Notes: generated from the sequence alone by a model not told the origin. Shown: positions 1-12,417, numbered from the stretch's first letter. The stretch is DNA of 64,000 nt from Polymyxa betae (GCA_003693705.1 RBZT01000215.1:62001-126000); one strand, 5' to 3'. Made by a program: numbers and translations.

Positions 1-1120
1 ATTTCAGCAGCCTTGGCTTGAGCTCGGTGTATACTCAGCGGATAAAGAATCATGGATACTCCGACTGAAGCCAGCTCGTCTCTTGAAAACAGGTCAGTCG
101 CACCTTCACTCCAAACTCAGTTTCTTTACTATAGCACAGCATGCATACCTACCAAATTCTGTAATATTAGCAAGTACTGGTATCTTTGGAAATTCTTTGC
201 TTAACACAGCGTATTGCTCAAGCTTGGTCAGTGCCTCAGGGAAAAGCATATCGGCCCCAGCTGTGACACATCTGAGCTGAAAAATTCTGCCTTTATAGCA
301 CCATGCCTTTGATATATTGTTCGCAGCGCTCCAGGGTTTTATCCATTCCCTCATTAGCGAAGGCGTCAGTTCGAGCCATAATGACTACAAAACGAATCAA
401 GGCCGGGAAATAAAACGGCCAAAACAGACCAAGTAAAAAGCCGATAAAAAGTGATCTTAGTCCTTACCGAACGATGAATCTGTACGAGCATCCACAGCAG
501 CTTTTATGCGATCACCTGTGGCGTGTTGAACTCACCTATTGGTACCGATAATGATTATCTTACACATTTCTTCAGTTGAAACAATGGATTTGTTAGGCCG
601 ATGTCCACAGCGCTTATTTACTTCTTGATCTTCAATATGAATAGCACCGGCACCGGCACGCTCCAGTTCGCGAACTGTCCTCGCAATACCAAAAGCACTT
701 CCGAATCCGGTATCGACATCGACCAAAACTGGCACCGAGGTACAGCTGGTAGACGTCAATTTGCTGATAAAGAATGGACATGGATGATGAAGATCACCTT
801 GTCAATCTCCGAACATCCTCTACGACATCGTTCAGATTTGTCACACCTAAATCTGGTAGCCCTAGAACGCCATTAAAACGGTTGTTTCCAGAATCGGTGC
901 ATCGTCGCTACCATGAGAGGCTGTAGCGACGCCTGAACCAGAGACGTACAATGCCTTGGCACCTGCTTTCTGTGCCAACATTCCAGTATAGGCTAGACTC
1001 TGCATCAGAGACTGTGTCGTTGCAAACCGCATGCGTCTTACCAGTGGTGGCGCCAATGATCTGCAGCGGTCGATGGTCTGAGACCGCCTTTCGAAACAAT
1101 GCTCCCATGGACGACGTCAT
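1..1120 (-). CDS. prpB: 2-methylisocitrate lyase, 3' end cut by the window
   Basis: Member of the PEP mutase/isocitrate lyase superfamily. It splits 2-methylisocitrate into pyruvate and succinate in the methylcitrate cycle that clears propionyl-CoA, usually in mitochondria. Spliced in order, the exons give the conserved blocks [14 protein letters not shown], a '[11 protein letters not shown]' block with metal-binding Asp residues, the IHIEDQ...KRCGH active-site loop (catalytic Cys), [18 protein letters not shown] and ANITEFGATDLF. At least five introns of about 45-80 nt are needed; the one at 261-306 must start with GC rather than GT. The start is the ATG at 1118-1120 ([12 protein letters not shown]); a further upstream targeting exon is possible. 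The C-terminus runs off base 1. Family assignment is very secure; exact splice sites are inferred. Confidence 0.9.
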
Positions 1121-1370
1121 TGCCTTTAGTTTATGATTATGAGCAGAGCACACTGGTTGATGGAGGCCGCAACGTTATCATTACAATGTCTAACTCCGTT
1201 TGGAAGCTTGTTACGATGATCACTCTATAGGAGACATTAGGCTGATGTCACTATGTGCATGTGATGGTTGTATTCTTCGGCTTCATAAGTTCGAAAGAAC
1301 GTATCATTTGTTTATCAAATGAATTCTTTTAGAGTATATTGTGATTAGGTTGGGGCGTGCGGTTTTGTGA

Positions 1371-1771
1371 TTAGACCGTCTGAGCATCCTGGTTGGTGGT
1401 CAGCTCGACTAACAGCTGCCAATCCGAAGGGTTGTCCAGCTTGACAGACTCCCTGAGAGCTGCGATGGCATCATCTCGTCGATTCACTGCAATACAAGCC
1501 CTGGCCATAATCTGAAACGCATTGTACTGCAAGCCATCTGCTTTAGAATCGGGATGCGAAAGAAATGGTGGAAACCTACATTCAGGGGATCCTCATGGAC
1601 ACTCTTCTGGAAGCAGTCAATAGCGTATTCGAAATGGCGTTTGTTGTAGAATCCGACGCCAGCTCGGAACCAGCCTTGTGCTGTATTAGGCACCTGACCA
1701 ATTCGATCGATGAGCCACCGCTCGGCCGTTTTGATGCTAGGCACCGTATCTGGGGCTGCCTTAGTATCCAT
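1371..1771 (-). CDS. small tetratricopeptide (TPR) repeat protein
   Basis: Two-exon model of about 120 residues starting at the ATG at 1769-1771. The middle holds a clear TPR unit (AQGWFRAGVGFYNKRHFEY...AIDCFQKSVHEDP), followed after a roughly 38-nt intron by a second helical pair (YNAFQIMARACIAVNRRDDA...IAALRESVKLDNP). The stop lies at 1371-1373. TPR arrays are protein-binding scaffolds, and nothing here indicates the partner. The splice uses either CTAAAG or AAAGCAG as acceptor; both keep the frame. An upstream coding exon cannot be excluded, so this may be only the C-terminal half of a longer TPR protein. No orthologue was recognised. Confidence 0.6.
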
Positions 1772-1953
1772 TTACGATCGATCTGAAGTACGGCAGTGAA
1801 AAGTCTCGGCATTGACAGATAAAAGACGACAAGCAAATTGTCGAGGTCGTCGATATAAATGCTCTTATGTTAATACAAATTCAACGAGAGAAAGCTGAGC
1901 AGGCGCTCGTCATGTTCTGGATAAATACACTTTATACATATAGGACGAATAAT

Positions 1954-2346
1954 TTACAGAAGATGGGAGTTAGCAGCAGCCTTAGCAAACAGCGCTTGCT
2001 GTGATGCCAGAAGTTCTTCGGGCGATTTCGTCGGCTTCCGCTTCTTGCCGCGTTCGACTTTGGCTTCTCCGACCTCGTCACTGACGGCTCTCATCTCCTC
2101 GATGTAGTGACTGAAGCCAATTGACTCACAGGCCTGCTCCAGATGTTCCCGCGTGATCTTCGACTTTTTCGCCACCGTCGCCTTCTCCAAACTCTCCGCC
2201 GACAGCATCTGAATGAATTCACTGGCGGCCTTGCAAAGCAGCTCCCTGGTCTCGACAGAACACCTCATCCCATTTGGCAGAACGCCCTTACAGAACTTGG
2301 CAACAGTCGCCTTGGGAAGCTGGGCTTCGTCATCGACGTCTCCCAT
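1954..2346 (-). CDS. DR1: Dr1 / NC2-beta transcriptional repressor subunit
   Basis: Intronless 130-residue protein with an N-terminal histone fold (LPKATVAKFCKGVLPNGMR ... ITREHLEQACESIGF) and the family's C-terminal motif SPEELLASQQALFAKA, which closely matches the human Dr1 segment around EELLRQQQELFAKA. Dr1 pairs with DRAP1 to form Negative Cofactor 2. NC2 clamps TBP on DNA and blocks TFIIA/TFIIB entry in the nucleus. The partner gene DRAP1 is also in this window (37.9-38.6 kb). Start at the ATG at 2344-2346. An insertion of basic residues (ERGKKRKPTKS) sits between the histone fold and the C-terminal motif. Confidence 0.9.
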   Translation of the reverse strand: MGDVDDEAQLPKATVAKFCKGVLPNGMRCSVETRELLCKAASEFIQMLSAESLEKATVAKKSKITREHLEQACESIGFSHYIEEMRAVSDEVGEAKVERGKKRKPTKSPEELLASQQALFAKAAANSHLL

Positions 2347-2844
2347 CGCAGGACTCTACCAAAGCCCTACACGACTATAAGAGAGCGGCGCAGCCACCTC
2401 TCTGAAGAACTCTGGAAAGGTCAACAGAAATGAAGTGCTGCTGCGAAGTTGCAAAACATAGAGAGCTCGTCCTGCAAGACCACAATCTTGCATAACGTGC
2501 TTCTTGCCTTTTCAAATAATGCATTCAGCATGGTATATACCGAACTGGAATGCTACGGTAGTTCTAGCCATTCGGCAAAATCCAATTTTATAGAATCAAC
2601 AGACCAGCAGGATGTCAAATACGAATATTACAATCATCAGCAGAAGCAGAATTTGAAGGCTAAGAAAATATAAATGAAAGAAACAAGAGATGAGCCAGAA
2701 CTCTATACGATGAAATACGGCAATCTACTGCTTATGATTACAAACTGAAGACTGCTTGAGTTTGTTGGTACTGAATGGCATAAAACATAAAATCAGGATA
2801 AGTTTAGGCCCGCATTCCGTCGATGAATTTCATCTGGTATCTTG
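2347..2844. other. intergenic, divergent Dr1 / voltage-sensor gene
   Basis: About 500 bases between the Dr1 start and the next gene. No conserved coding signal was seen on either strand. It should hold the promoters of both divergent genes and perhaps a 5' exon of the voltage-sensor gene, but no specific site could be named. Confidence 0.4.
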
Positions 2845-3424
2845 ATGTTATCCATCCACCAGGATCTGAAGAGGCTGATGGGGTCCAGGCACGTTATGGT
2901 CCTCATCTCTAGTCTGATCATGTGCGATTTATCTGTACTGCTCATATCGCATGCATTGCTCTTGTTTCGGGTAGGATATGAATGCGATAAAGACCCGCCC
3001 CAAATGTTCAAGGCCGCCATCGAAGCCGAAGAAATATTCTCATATATCAGTAGGGCATTGATTTGTGTGTTCATGATAGAAATGCTATTGAAACTGGTTG
3101 CTTTCGGCTTCCATTATTTCTTACGCCCATTACATGCTTTTGAACTGCTAGCGACCACGGCCGCGTTCGGACTGGAAGTCGCCTTTCCCCAGTACTTGCA
3201 AAGACTAGCTGTTATGGTCGCTGCTACTCGTGTTCTCCGCCTGATTCGTCTGGAGATGTTCACGATCAGTGCCTCGCGCCTGTAAAGCCTTCCTGTTTCA
3301 CGAATGTGGCAAATCTATAAGGGTAACACAATGGTCAGTCAATGATGAGGTCCCGCCACTTGCAGTATCCCAGAACTTTCCAAAAATATTCAGACTTCGC
3401 GGCACTGCTGGCAAAAGGAGTTGA
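2845..3424 (+). CDS. voltage-sensor domain protein, Hv1 proton-channel-like
   Basis: Four-helix voltage-sensor domain without a pore. S1 carries the Hv1 selectivity-type Asp (SSLIMCDLSVLLISHALLL). S2 has F-x-x-E-x-x-x-K (FMIEMLLK), matching the charge-transfer centre Phe, Glu and Lys of HVCN1. S4 has arginines at three-residue spacing (RVLRLIRLE). Hv1 channels extrude protons across the plasma or vacuolar membrane. Oddities: the S3 Asp equivalent to human D174 appears to be Ala (FELLATTAAFG), and the S1 position corresponding to E119 is not acidic. The first ATG is at 2845. The C-terminus is either at 3285 or, using a 40-nt intron ending CTATAAG, at 3424 (chosen). No C-terminal coiled coil is visible. 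Confidence 0.65.
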
Positions 3425-3654
3425 ACCGCGTAGAACTCATCGTGGTCGCTGACTGAGCGATAACAGCGCGGCCACCCTACTGTCGAAAAACTGCGTGACT
3501 GTCAGTGTTGGTTCCGGGGTGCCTCTTCTCATTCTGATATTGTTCGCGCTTCTGTTGTTTGGAACGCGCTGCTCTCACCCTCTCTCTGTCTCTGTCCATC
3601 GCTGTCATTAAAGACTGGTTAGTGCCCATCTGGGTCGTCGTTGGAAGGCATACG

Positions 3655-3939
3655 ATGTCGTCGCAGGGATCATCTAATGTCGAGAACAAGCTGACGCCGG
3701 CTACCGATGTTGAGGATAAGCTGAGGCAAATCCCGACCCCCCAGAACACCGTCAGGGACCTTCGTCGCGTTCGTAGGCAAAACCAGTACTGGATGCGGAA
3801 GTCTTTCATTCATCAGTACACGGTCAAGGAGCTGGAATTCATTCACCCTCAAAATCCTGACGTGAGTATAACTGGTTTCAGTTCTATATATACAATGATA
3901 TTTATCTTGGTGTTTGTTGCTATTGTATAGATTGTATGA
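3655..3939 (+). CDS. small conserved-looking protein, function unknown
   Basis: Exon from the ATG at 3655 encodes a polar N-terminus, then a basic segment (TVRDLRRVRRQNQYWMRKSF) and IHQYTVKELEFIHPQNPD. It ends at a consensus donor (GTGAGT). A roughly 69-nt intron ending TTGTATAG leads to a three-codon exon with a TGA at 3937-3939, giving about 70 residues. The exon has a protein-like composition, but no family was recognised. The upstream CT-rich tract (about 3570-3600) looks like a 5' leader. Another downstream exon in a different frame would change the C-terminus. Confidence 0.4.
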
Positions 3940-4168
3940 GAAGCTTCGAATACTGACTGTCAAGCTCTAATAATATCTTCGTAACCTATATAATATTTAC
4001 AGAATTCACTAACGAGATATTCCTGTTCTAGCTCGCTTTTGTTATTATACATCCGCAATAAAGCAAGTCTGCAATATCTTCTATTGATACAGCGGTTTAT
4101 CGTTGAACGTGTAGAGGCGTGTTGCAATTAAAACAATACAACAACCGTTTTTATGTCCAGACTCTTGC

Positions 4169-5900
4169 TTAATGATTAGCCTTTCGAATGTGATTGAGTT
4201 GGACTGAGAATCTATTTAACATATCCATCTGCACGATCCATCAACAGGAACGATTTCTAATCGCAAACTAAGACAAACATGAGAATGGGAACTCACTTGT
4301 ACAATTGAGTCGGATAGATCATTTACTTCGAATTCCAAAACTTCTGTCTTTTTAATATCAAGAGCATTGCCTTCAACTGATGCGAATCTTCCAAGGTCTT
4401 CGACGCCAATATCATGTGAGGTCCAGTCAAGCATTCAGATTCTGGAACTCGGACCCAAACAGGCATATAACAAGTCGACGATCGGCTTTGGAATGCGTTG
4501 AGCATCCAATGCCTCCAGCTGCGTAAGATTTGAATTCGAGTAAAACCGAAACTGCCCGCCACCCAACCAGACGATCCGAATCTTAATCAATCAGCTGAGC
4601 GATATTGCCATCATGAGATGTTGTGTGTTGTACCCAATTTCTTTGAACGAGCGGTCATCAAAATGCCAATATCCCGAACGCAATGAACATCAAACCTTTT
4701 TATGAATCTTGCAAAAGCTTTCCTTGATCAATGGAAATCGCAATACCTACACGTAAATAAGCCCAACACACAGTTTCATAGCAGAATAGCAATTAACAAA
4801 GCAACCTATGAGCGGCTCTAGAATTACCAGAATAGTGCCTGAATGATGACAGGACTGAAGATATTCCACACGATGATCATACATGCGGCGATAGCATTCG
4901 CGAATGAAGACATAACAAAATGAGATAAATAATGCATGAGCACTGGAGGGAAATCCTGCATCTCAATGTGGGAAAACATCGGATCGTGGTCGTCATATTA
5001 CAGAGACACTTCTTCCTACTGCGTTCTTCCAGAACAAAGAATTCATCGCGTTCTCGCTTAACAGCATGATATTGGTCGTTGCTGAGTAGATCAAATCAGA
5101 CTGTCAATGTGTTAATTATAGCAAACGAATATGAGCTTATATGGATTCGGACGCGATCAAACGAGGTTATGATAAATCTCCAATTGCAATGTCACAATAT
5201 CTTGGGAGGTTAGTATTGGTGCTATTGCCTCACGATCTACAATCAGTTAACTCCAGCATGGCAGCGACTACTGCAGGCCTCGCTTGTTGAACAGCATTCA
5301 GCATTTCTCCAAGATCAAGATTCGATGATGTCCCAGCTAACACCATAACGATATTCAAACGACGGCCAAAAAATTGGCAGATTCCACAACGATTTTGAAT
5401 CTTTAGGTATGGAAGGAAGGATCCGATATCATCGCAACCAGCTATCTTGTTTTGCAGGCTGCAGGAGCATTGATTGAACAGTGGCTTTAAATCAGAATCG
5501 CATTTCAACAATAATGCAATCGCGAACTGATGCTTTCTGCTCCATGCGATTCAAGGCAATCGGGATCTCTGGAACGAATCCAATTTTCATTTCGCCGTTC
5601 GGGAATGCCCCACCAACCTAGAATCTATCGCATCTTGCCTGATCACAAACAGGGAGCTCCTCAGTGAAACAAACATTCCAAATTCCAGAAGTGAAGTAAT
5701 GTAGAGCTCCTAATAACGTCATGCTTCGTAGAGGCAAGTCCAGATTCAATGCGGTTGGATCTATCGAGGTAAGCCGTCACCGTAGTATAAGACCAAGCTG
5801 TTGTGAATAGCGACACGCGATAAACAAAATCATAGAATATATCAATAGAAAGCAGTGATACAGAATGTCAAGACCGTAATTGCCTTCGCTTTCATGAAAA
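4169..5900 (-). CDS. unresolved multi-exon gene, product not identified
   Basis: Several stretches on this strand have protein-like composition and plausible splice borders. A 17-codon hydrophobic leader (MKAKAITVLTFCITAFY) lies near 5900. A Cys-containing, helix-rich exon covers about 5230-5515 (LKPLFNQCSCSLQNK ... VVAAMLELTD). An exon near 5000-5075 reads KRERDEFFVLEERSRKK. A terminal pair joins FEVNDLSDSIVQ to MDMLNRFSVQLNHIRK across a GTGAGT...GTGCAG intron, with the stop at 4169. Between about 4430 and 5000 two frames both look coding and conflict, so the model cannot be closed. It may be a fast-evolving membrane or secretory-pathway gene, or a partly decayed one. Confidence 0.35.
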
Positions 5901-6055
5901 TATCTATCTGCCGGCAACCGATTACGCCACACTTAGGGTATGATGGTCAATCTTATTGCATATTCAAGGCGTCTAGCGTCGGTACATAACCCACGCAGAG
6001 CCTAAGATTGAAACAATAGTAGATATAGATTGACACATCATCTGGCCCGAACACA

Positions 6056-9000
6056 TTAGGTGTAGCAGTTCTCATTGCTGGATGACTTGATTCGCCTGTG
6101 TCGTTGACGATTTGGCTTCTCATTCCTTAACATCTTTCGGGTCGAGCGTATTCTTCTGACATACATGCGCCAATACAGGAATACATTCCGTTTGTTCAGT
6201 AGCGCCATTTCTCGCTGCCGTCGAGTTTGGCGACGATGACGTCGCCTGCGAACATAATCGTGCCAGATTCGAAAGCACGCTTCTTCGAGCTGCAATCTAT
6301 ACTGTAGGATGAGTGCTGCAGCTTTCTTAGCATTTTGTGCTGTGTCCTGTGCTCGTGTTCGAAGTGCAACAAATGCCTTTCGTTGCAGTAGTACATGATA
6401 GTGTTCGAGGGCACGCACATATGAGTCACGTTCGTGGCATTTCGCCAAGAAACGTTCCAGCCAAGACGATGTGAACTGACGAAGCACATACTCGCGATGC
6501 CGAGCTGTTAAAAGCCCAGCGATATTGAGCAATCTCCAAATTTTCAAAAGGCGATGGTGCCATTTTGCATAAAATGTGATGAGAAGATATCTTCTGTGAA
6601 AGAGCATCGCACTCGCCGCTAGTTGTCGCATCTCGCGACGATGCCGACACCAACAGAGCCAGAAACGTACAGTCTGGCCTAAAAGACAGAAAATTGCCAA
6701 ATTCAGTATCGAGCCACTTGAGTGGGCAAATGTCCTCACTCTGATGAAGATTTGCAAATCGTTTGCGGTACTGACTGGATACAAGCGTACGGCGCCAGAT
6801 CTCGAACATCCTTGCATGAAGAGAGCTGTTCCTATTTGAACTAAAATTGAAAACGATGAAATGAAGCTAACAAATGACTTCTTACCTTCTCTGATTCCAG
6901 TCAGCTATGATTTGTTTAGAGGCACTTGTCTTTTGACGTCTTGACCGGGTCCAAAAGCACCATGCAGAAAATACGATCTCCATTTTATCAGTCAAAGAAT
7001 GCAGTTTAGAACGCAGGAATGGACATTTGATGGTGAGCTGCCTGCAAAGGAAAGCAAAAGACTCCCGCCTATCTCGCGATGCTTTTACAAACTGGCGCCA
7101 CTTCTGGAAAAGTAGCCGTTCTGAGAGGGTTTTGCGAGCGTTGACTAGCTGTCGGAGACTCTCCTTGAGGGCCACTGAACGCTTCCATTGACGTAAAGAC
7201 CGATTCAGAAGATTACGTGTATAAATCTGATGCAATCTGCTCATAAAGCGAGAAGTTTGAATCGCCTGCGTCACCTGACGCCACAGGAACTTTTGCCGCA
7301 TACGAATAGAAACCCGTCTCATTTGTCGAATTCGGAAATGGTCTGCATATGCCATTTGCCATGCCTGCAAAGCCAGTCTTTGAGTTGAGTGATTACGAGC
7401 GCTGGCAACATCTTGTTGAAATTGTCGCAATCGACATTTCTGTCGATAATGGCCTAGTAAGGCCACGTAACCGCGAACCAGGCGTAAATGATCTCGAGCC
7501 AGAAAGACCCTTTCTTCTAGTCGACGCTCCTTTTCATAGGCTGAGTGTAACTCAGCCCATATCCTCCAAGCATGCGATAGCAGCCGGCTTCGATTGTGGT
7601 ATTCAGACTGAGTAACCATATGATATCGCGTGATTTGATGTACGAACACTGTTTTCCAGGCGTGAAAGCAGAATTTTTGTCGAATCTGAGAGATGCGATT
7701 CTGGACACCGAATCTTTGCTTTCTTAGAGCTGCTATTTTTCGGGTATGTCGCATCCAAGCGCAAAATCTTTTCGAAAGCATGAGAGATTGCCGGCATTTT
7801 GCCAGCCATGAACGTCGTTGTAGCCTTACAAGCCAACGCCTGAATCCAACTTTAACCCGAATATGACTTACAAGCATGCCCGTTGATCGCAACGATTTCA
7901 ACCAACACAAATTCTGTTTCCATCTACAGACCACTTAATAAGAATCGCTTCGAGTCAGAGCTCTTATCCATATACCTTTGAAATAAGATTCTTTTCAAAA
8001 ACTTTGAATTCAGAATCCCGCATCGATATTTGTGAGCAGCTCTACGATTTTTTAAGGAGATGAGCCAGGCAACAGCCCTTTTGAGTTGCAAACAGCGGTT
8101 GGACTTCTCAGAAATTTCCAATAGCGATCGAATCCGTCGCCTTTGTTTATCACATTGCGAAAATTGCCGAATTGCACTTCTCATTACCAGCATCACTCGA
8201 AATTGTTGCAACTCGATAGTTTTCGTTTTGAGCTGATGTTCCACGCGAGTGGCTCTTCTCCAAGATGTAAATGTGTTTTTGATAACGTGAGTTATTAACT
8301 GCTTGCTCATGCCTTTCATGAGCACCTGTAATTTCGCGAATCGTTTCCAGACCAAAAACCGTAATTGTAACGCTTGAAGACAATGTTTGGATGCAGCACG
8401 ACTCACATAAAGTGATCTCGACCATTGATTGAATACTGTGCTTAAAAGATTGGAATTCCTCCTCGCTATGACGTCATTTGTTTGTTGGAGATAGTAACAA
8501 ATCACAGTGACTTTCCGGAAAGTTCGCACTCTAAGCATACGTTGATAAAACAGGTCTGCCTCGATATTGAGCTGAGCGAGATGCTGATTGAATCTGAGAT
8601 GACTATGCCAAATTGGGAAATAACGTTTGAATGCGCTTTGCGACGCGAAGCGATCAGCAGTGGCCGTGCAACTGTATAAATAGCTCCATAGCCGCCAGTG
8701 ATTTGCAATCAGAGATGAGCGACATCGACAAGCAATCACTCGACCGACTCGGCGTAATAACGAGCGCTGCAAACTCCGTCTCGACCAGTTCTGGAAGAAC
8801 GACCTTAGAGAGGCTTGGTTCCTTGCGAGACGTTGCCGGTATTCGCTGAGCCAGTTTTCCCAAGTTCGCCGCAACAGATTTTCGGAAAGTAGCTGACGAA
8901 GTCGCTGGAGAACAGGGAGATGATGACGATATTTACGCCAAGAGTGAAACGATCGCCGGACCATTAATCTGTCTATTACTGTTAGGCATCTCTGAAGCGC

Positions 9001-12000
9001 CTCTTGTTGCCATCGCTGGGCTGCACAACATCGGATGAAATGCCGAAAGCGACCCCGTAAGTAAAGCAGCTTGAAAATGTGTACCATACGGCTGAGCTGT
9101 GCATATCGCTGCTGACTACGTCGATTTAAGGATAGCCAACGGTCGAAATTGCGAAGTAGACGTCGGTGATAGAATAAGTCAGCGAGTTGTTTTCTTCTCA
9201 GATGGGTTCGAACAGCGTTATTCCAACAGCGGAAAACCCGAGCTTGACGGCGGCGACGGCAAGCTCGAGCAAATAACGTCGCATTAACATCGCGAGCCAG
9301 ATGCGCAGCTAACGCTGCTCGCCAGATATGAAGCGTATGACCAAGTAAATGCCCGCGAATCAATTTACGAACCTTATCGATGCACATCTGATGGTACAGA
9401 TGATGCTTAAGCGCCTCCGACCAACATAAGAAATACGTGTGTCTCAGTTTGTCCTCAAACAAACTTTGGAATCTGCGACAATCAATAGTCATTCGTAATC
9501 GCATCCGATAGCAGCTTCTCCATGCATGCCAATGTTCTGCTCGTAATTGATAGTTTTTGCTTTCAACTACTCTGCTCTCCAAGCTTCTTATTAATGCCCG
9601 AACGGAGAGCGTGCGAGCCCATTCATACAATGAAAGTGAGAGAACGGCGTTGCGTCTCTTCTTGTCAAAATCCCCAATCATTCGATATTCTGCCCTTTGC
9701 TGGAAGAGAATTACATTTCGAAATTTCTTGAAAACGAATGATATTCGAAGTCGCAAAACCTGACGGTTCACTTGAGTCCAAACATAACTGTATCTCCAGA
9801 GTTTCAAATTTCGCTGCAAATTGATCGATCGAATCTGGCCGATCTGAGCTCTCAGCAGTTTCCTCCTTTGAACGTTACTTTTGAATTGGTGGATCGCTTC
9901 TCGTGACCGGAACTGCTGAAAGAATCTATGAGATTTGGCTACAAAATTCTTTCGTTTTGCGTTCAGCTCTCGATGATTTAGACAAGCATTGATCAGCCTT
10001 CTGCATTGCGATCTTTTGAAATGAGCTTCTGCTGATTTTACCAGCTGCTTGGTTCTCTGAAGTGAAAACTTTTTAGCAGAATGTAGAAGCAACGACAAAT
10101 AACATACTATGCTAATTATTTGACTCGTTTGCCATGAATTCAGTGCAGCGTGCTTTCGTCTAGCAATACACCAAGATACGGCCAATTCGTTTCTAGATAC
10201 AAATTCTTTTCGCATAGATAAAACTTGAGACCACTTTTTGAACATGCATGCCAGGATTACGTGGGAGTGCGATTTGCCAACCATCATCGATAATTGAGAG
10301 AGCGTTTGCTTTTTCACTATTGCAACTTTCCATAGCGTAAAGACACGACGCCCATAGTGAGAAGTATAGTAATTATCTGCAACCACATTCCACGCTCTTG
10401 AGCAAATGTGATTTTGCAGTTCCTGTCGCCAGATCCATAGATATCTTGCAGATAAATTTCTAAATAGCGGATTTAAAACCAACGGCTGAGGCCTTGAAGG
10501 GAGGGAATACCGGTTATATGCATTTTTAGATACTAGAAACGATCTCCAGCACTTGAAAGAACGAGTGGAGAGCGATCTCTGTAGGATTGTTTGAAATCTG
10601 GGATTAAGTTGACGAAAAGAGCTTTCGAACACATAAACTCTGTGCCAGCTCTGGCTTCCATAGTTAGAATTGTTTCGCATTTTTAAAATCAACAGTGACC
10701 TGCAATGTCCAGTATTTCGTCAAATACCGCTTACGATGCAGCAATTCAGATTCGAGAAAAACAAGCTTTCTAAACAGCTTGATTGAAGCAGTGAGGACTA
10801 ATTTTTGATGACGCCGATTGCGCTGAGATGTGAATCGCCATAAATGTAAAATTAACGTTAAGGTTGGTTGACGAAGGAGTCGGAGCCGCTTCTTGCAATT
10901 TGCATGAGACCCCATTCTCCACTTCAGAGCACATACTGATTGCAACTTTGTAAAAGCTTGTTCTGGAGCCCTTAAAGCGGAAATTACATATATATACAAG
11001 CCAAACCAAAAGTGTCCCCACCTAACAGTTATTATGGTCTCGAAATCGAATGAGTATGAAGTGCCAATCCAAAAGAGCAGAGCTTGGATGAAGTAGTCCG
11101 GTTTATATAGTGGATTGGGTCGCGAAATCCTCGTACAATATAGCCAGAACCGAACAGCCAATTTCAGCCGAGCACTGCGATCTTCCAGTGTCGATCTCAT
11201 GGAGTTGGACCATGATCTGATTACTCTTCTTTTCTTAAGAATTTCCAATGCAGCCTAAACAGTCTTCAGGTCAGGGAATGCGAAAGCGATGCCTGATATA
11301 GACCTTTTTCTGCAAGAATTGATTTCTCGATTCCGTGGCGTTGATGTCCCATCGACGGATTACAAAGAGTTGTCTGCAGCGAATGCTGCACAGTTGAATA
11401 GAATTTATGGTGCTCTGGAGACGTCTGCGACGTCGAATTCGGCCTCGAAGAGTACAGGTTAGTTTCATTCTTGTTTTTTTAATAAAGTGACTTTTTGCAA
11501 TCAGCAATCGTGCGTGATGTACTCTCCTTCCTGACGGTTCATTAAATAAAATATAAACAATTCGCACTCTGACAGACTAACGCTGGGCAAATGCATTCCA
11601 GGAGCAAACAGCACGTCTTAGGGCACTGAGCTCGAAATGCTCTCTTGCTTTTGCGTTCCATGCTCGGATGCACACTTTGCTTCGCTTCCCTGAAGCAACG
11701 AGCCTAAGAAGCCATCAAACTGATGCCGAAATCTCTTCTTATATGTTGCGTACGTTTTCCATGCACGGAAGGCATCAGATATGATCATGAGGCGACACTT
11801 TAACAGAAAACAATCCACCGATTCCTTCCTCTCCAGAAAGTGGCTTACCCCCGTGAAACGTCCCTGTTGCTTATCGCATCGAATATCAGGTTCACCCGTT
11901 GTACTTTTGCTCAATGAAGGTGGATCAACTTCCTCAATAGAACAGGTTTTATTCGATGAATCCAAATAAACCCCTTTGACGTTCAACGCCAGTAATGCTC

Positions 12001-12215
12001 TGATGCATAAAGTTCAGCAATGGAGCGCGTAGGAGTATATAGCAGACTAACTGATAGTAAGTCAGGTCTGTCGATTTATCGATTCCGAGGCGAGGAAGCA
12101 CGACATCATATGCATCCAGACAAAACAGCATCGACAGCGGCTGGCGCGCAGCCTCAGCATTAGCTTCGGCCAGCTGAAGAATATCCAGCATGACAGCCGG
12201 ATCTGGCTCGCCCAT
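6056..12215 (-). CDS. SFI1: SFI1-like giant centrin-binding repeat protein
   Basis: About 1,900 residues in roughly a dozen exons. After an N-terminal region of about 76 residues without repeats, nearly the whole protein is made of 23-35-residue units with a Trp core such as AFRAWKTLV, SFHSWRKYR, HWRLWSYLY, LFQKWRQFV and CFRIWHDYV. I count roughly fifty, about 27 of them in the single long exon near 7.94-10.67 kb. Sfi1 forms a long helix coated by centrin and builds half-bridge, centriole or basal-body structures. All exon joins tested keep the frame with introns of 45-65 nt, for example CAAAG/gtatat...ctgtag/ATGG near 7.93 kb. The ATG at 12213-12215 is the first in frame; upstream exons are possible. 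Confidence 0.85.
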
Positions 12216-12417
12216 TTCACCCAAAAGTTTCTCAGGATATCATTCTCTATCAGATAATCATGAATTACAATGAGAATATTTTCCAGTGAGAATCAAACAG
12301 CTTGATGTAACAATATAAGAGGCCAAGCGACCACGTCTGCAGTGCTGACAATGCAATGAGTGGCCTTTGCTGAACTTTATTCTTCCTGTTTCTTTACCAC
12401 AGTCTGATTTGAAGCAG

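Noticed and set aside
8482-9763. Plus-strand ORFs inside 8.4-9.8 kb
   Set aside because: They are antisense to the long SFI1-like repeat exon.
11690-11760. A 17-nt intron in the SFI1-like gene (gtttgatggcttcttag)
   Set aside because: A 50-nt intron starting at GTACGC upstream gives the same frame and a better Trp repeat, so an ultrashort intron is not needed.
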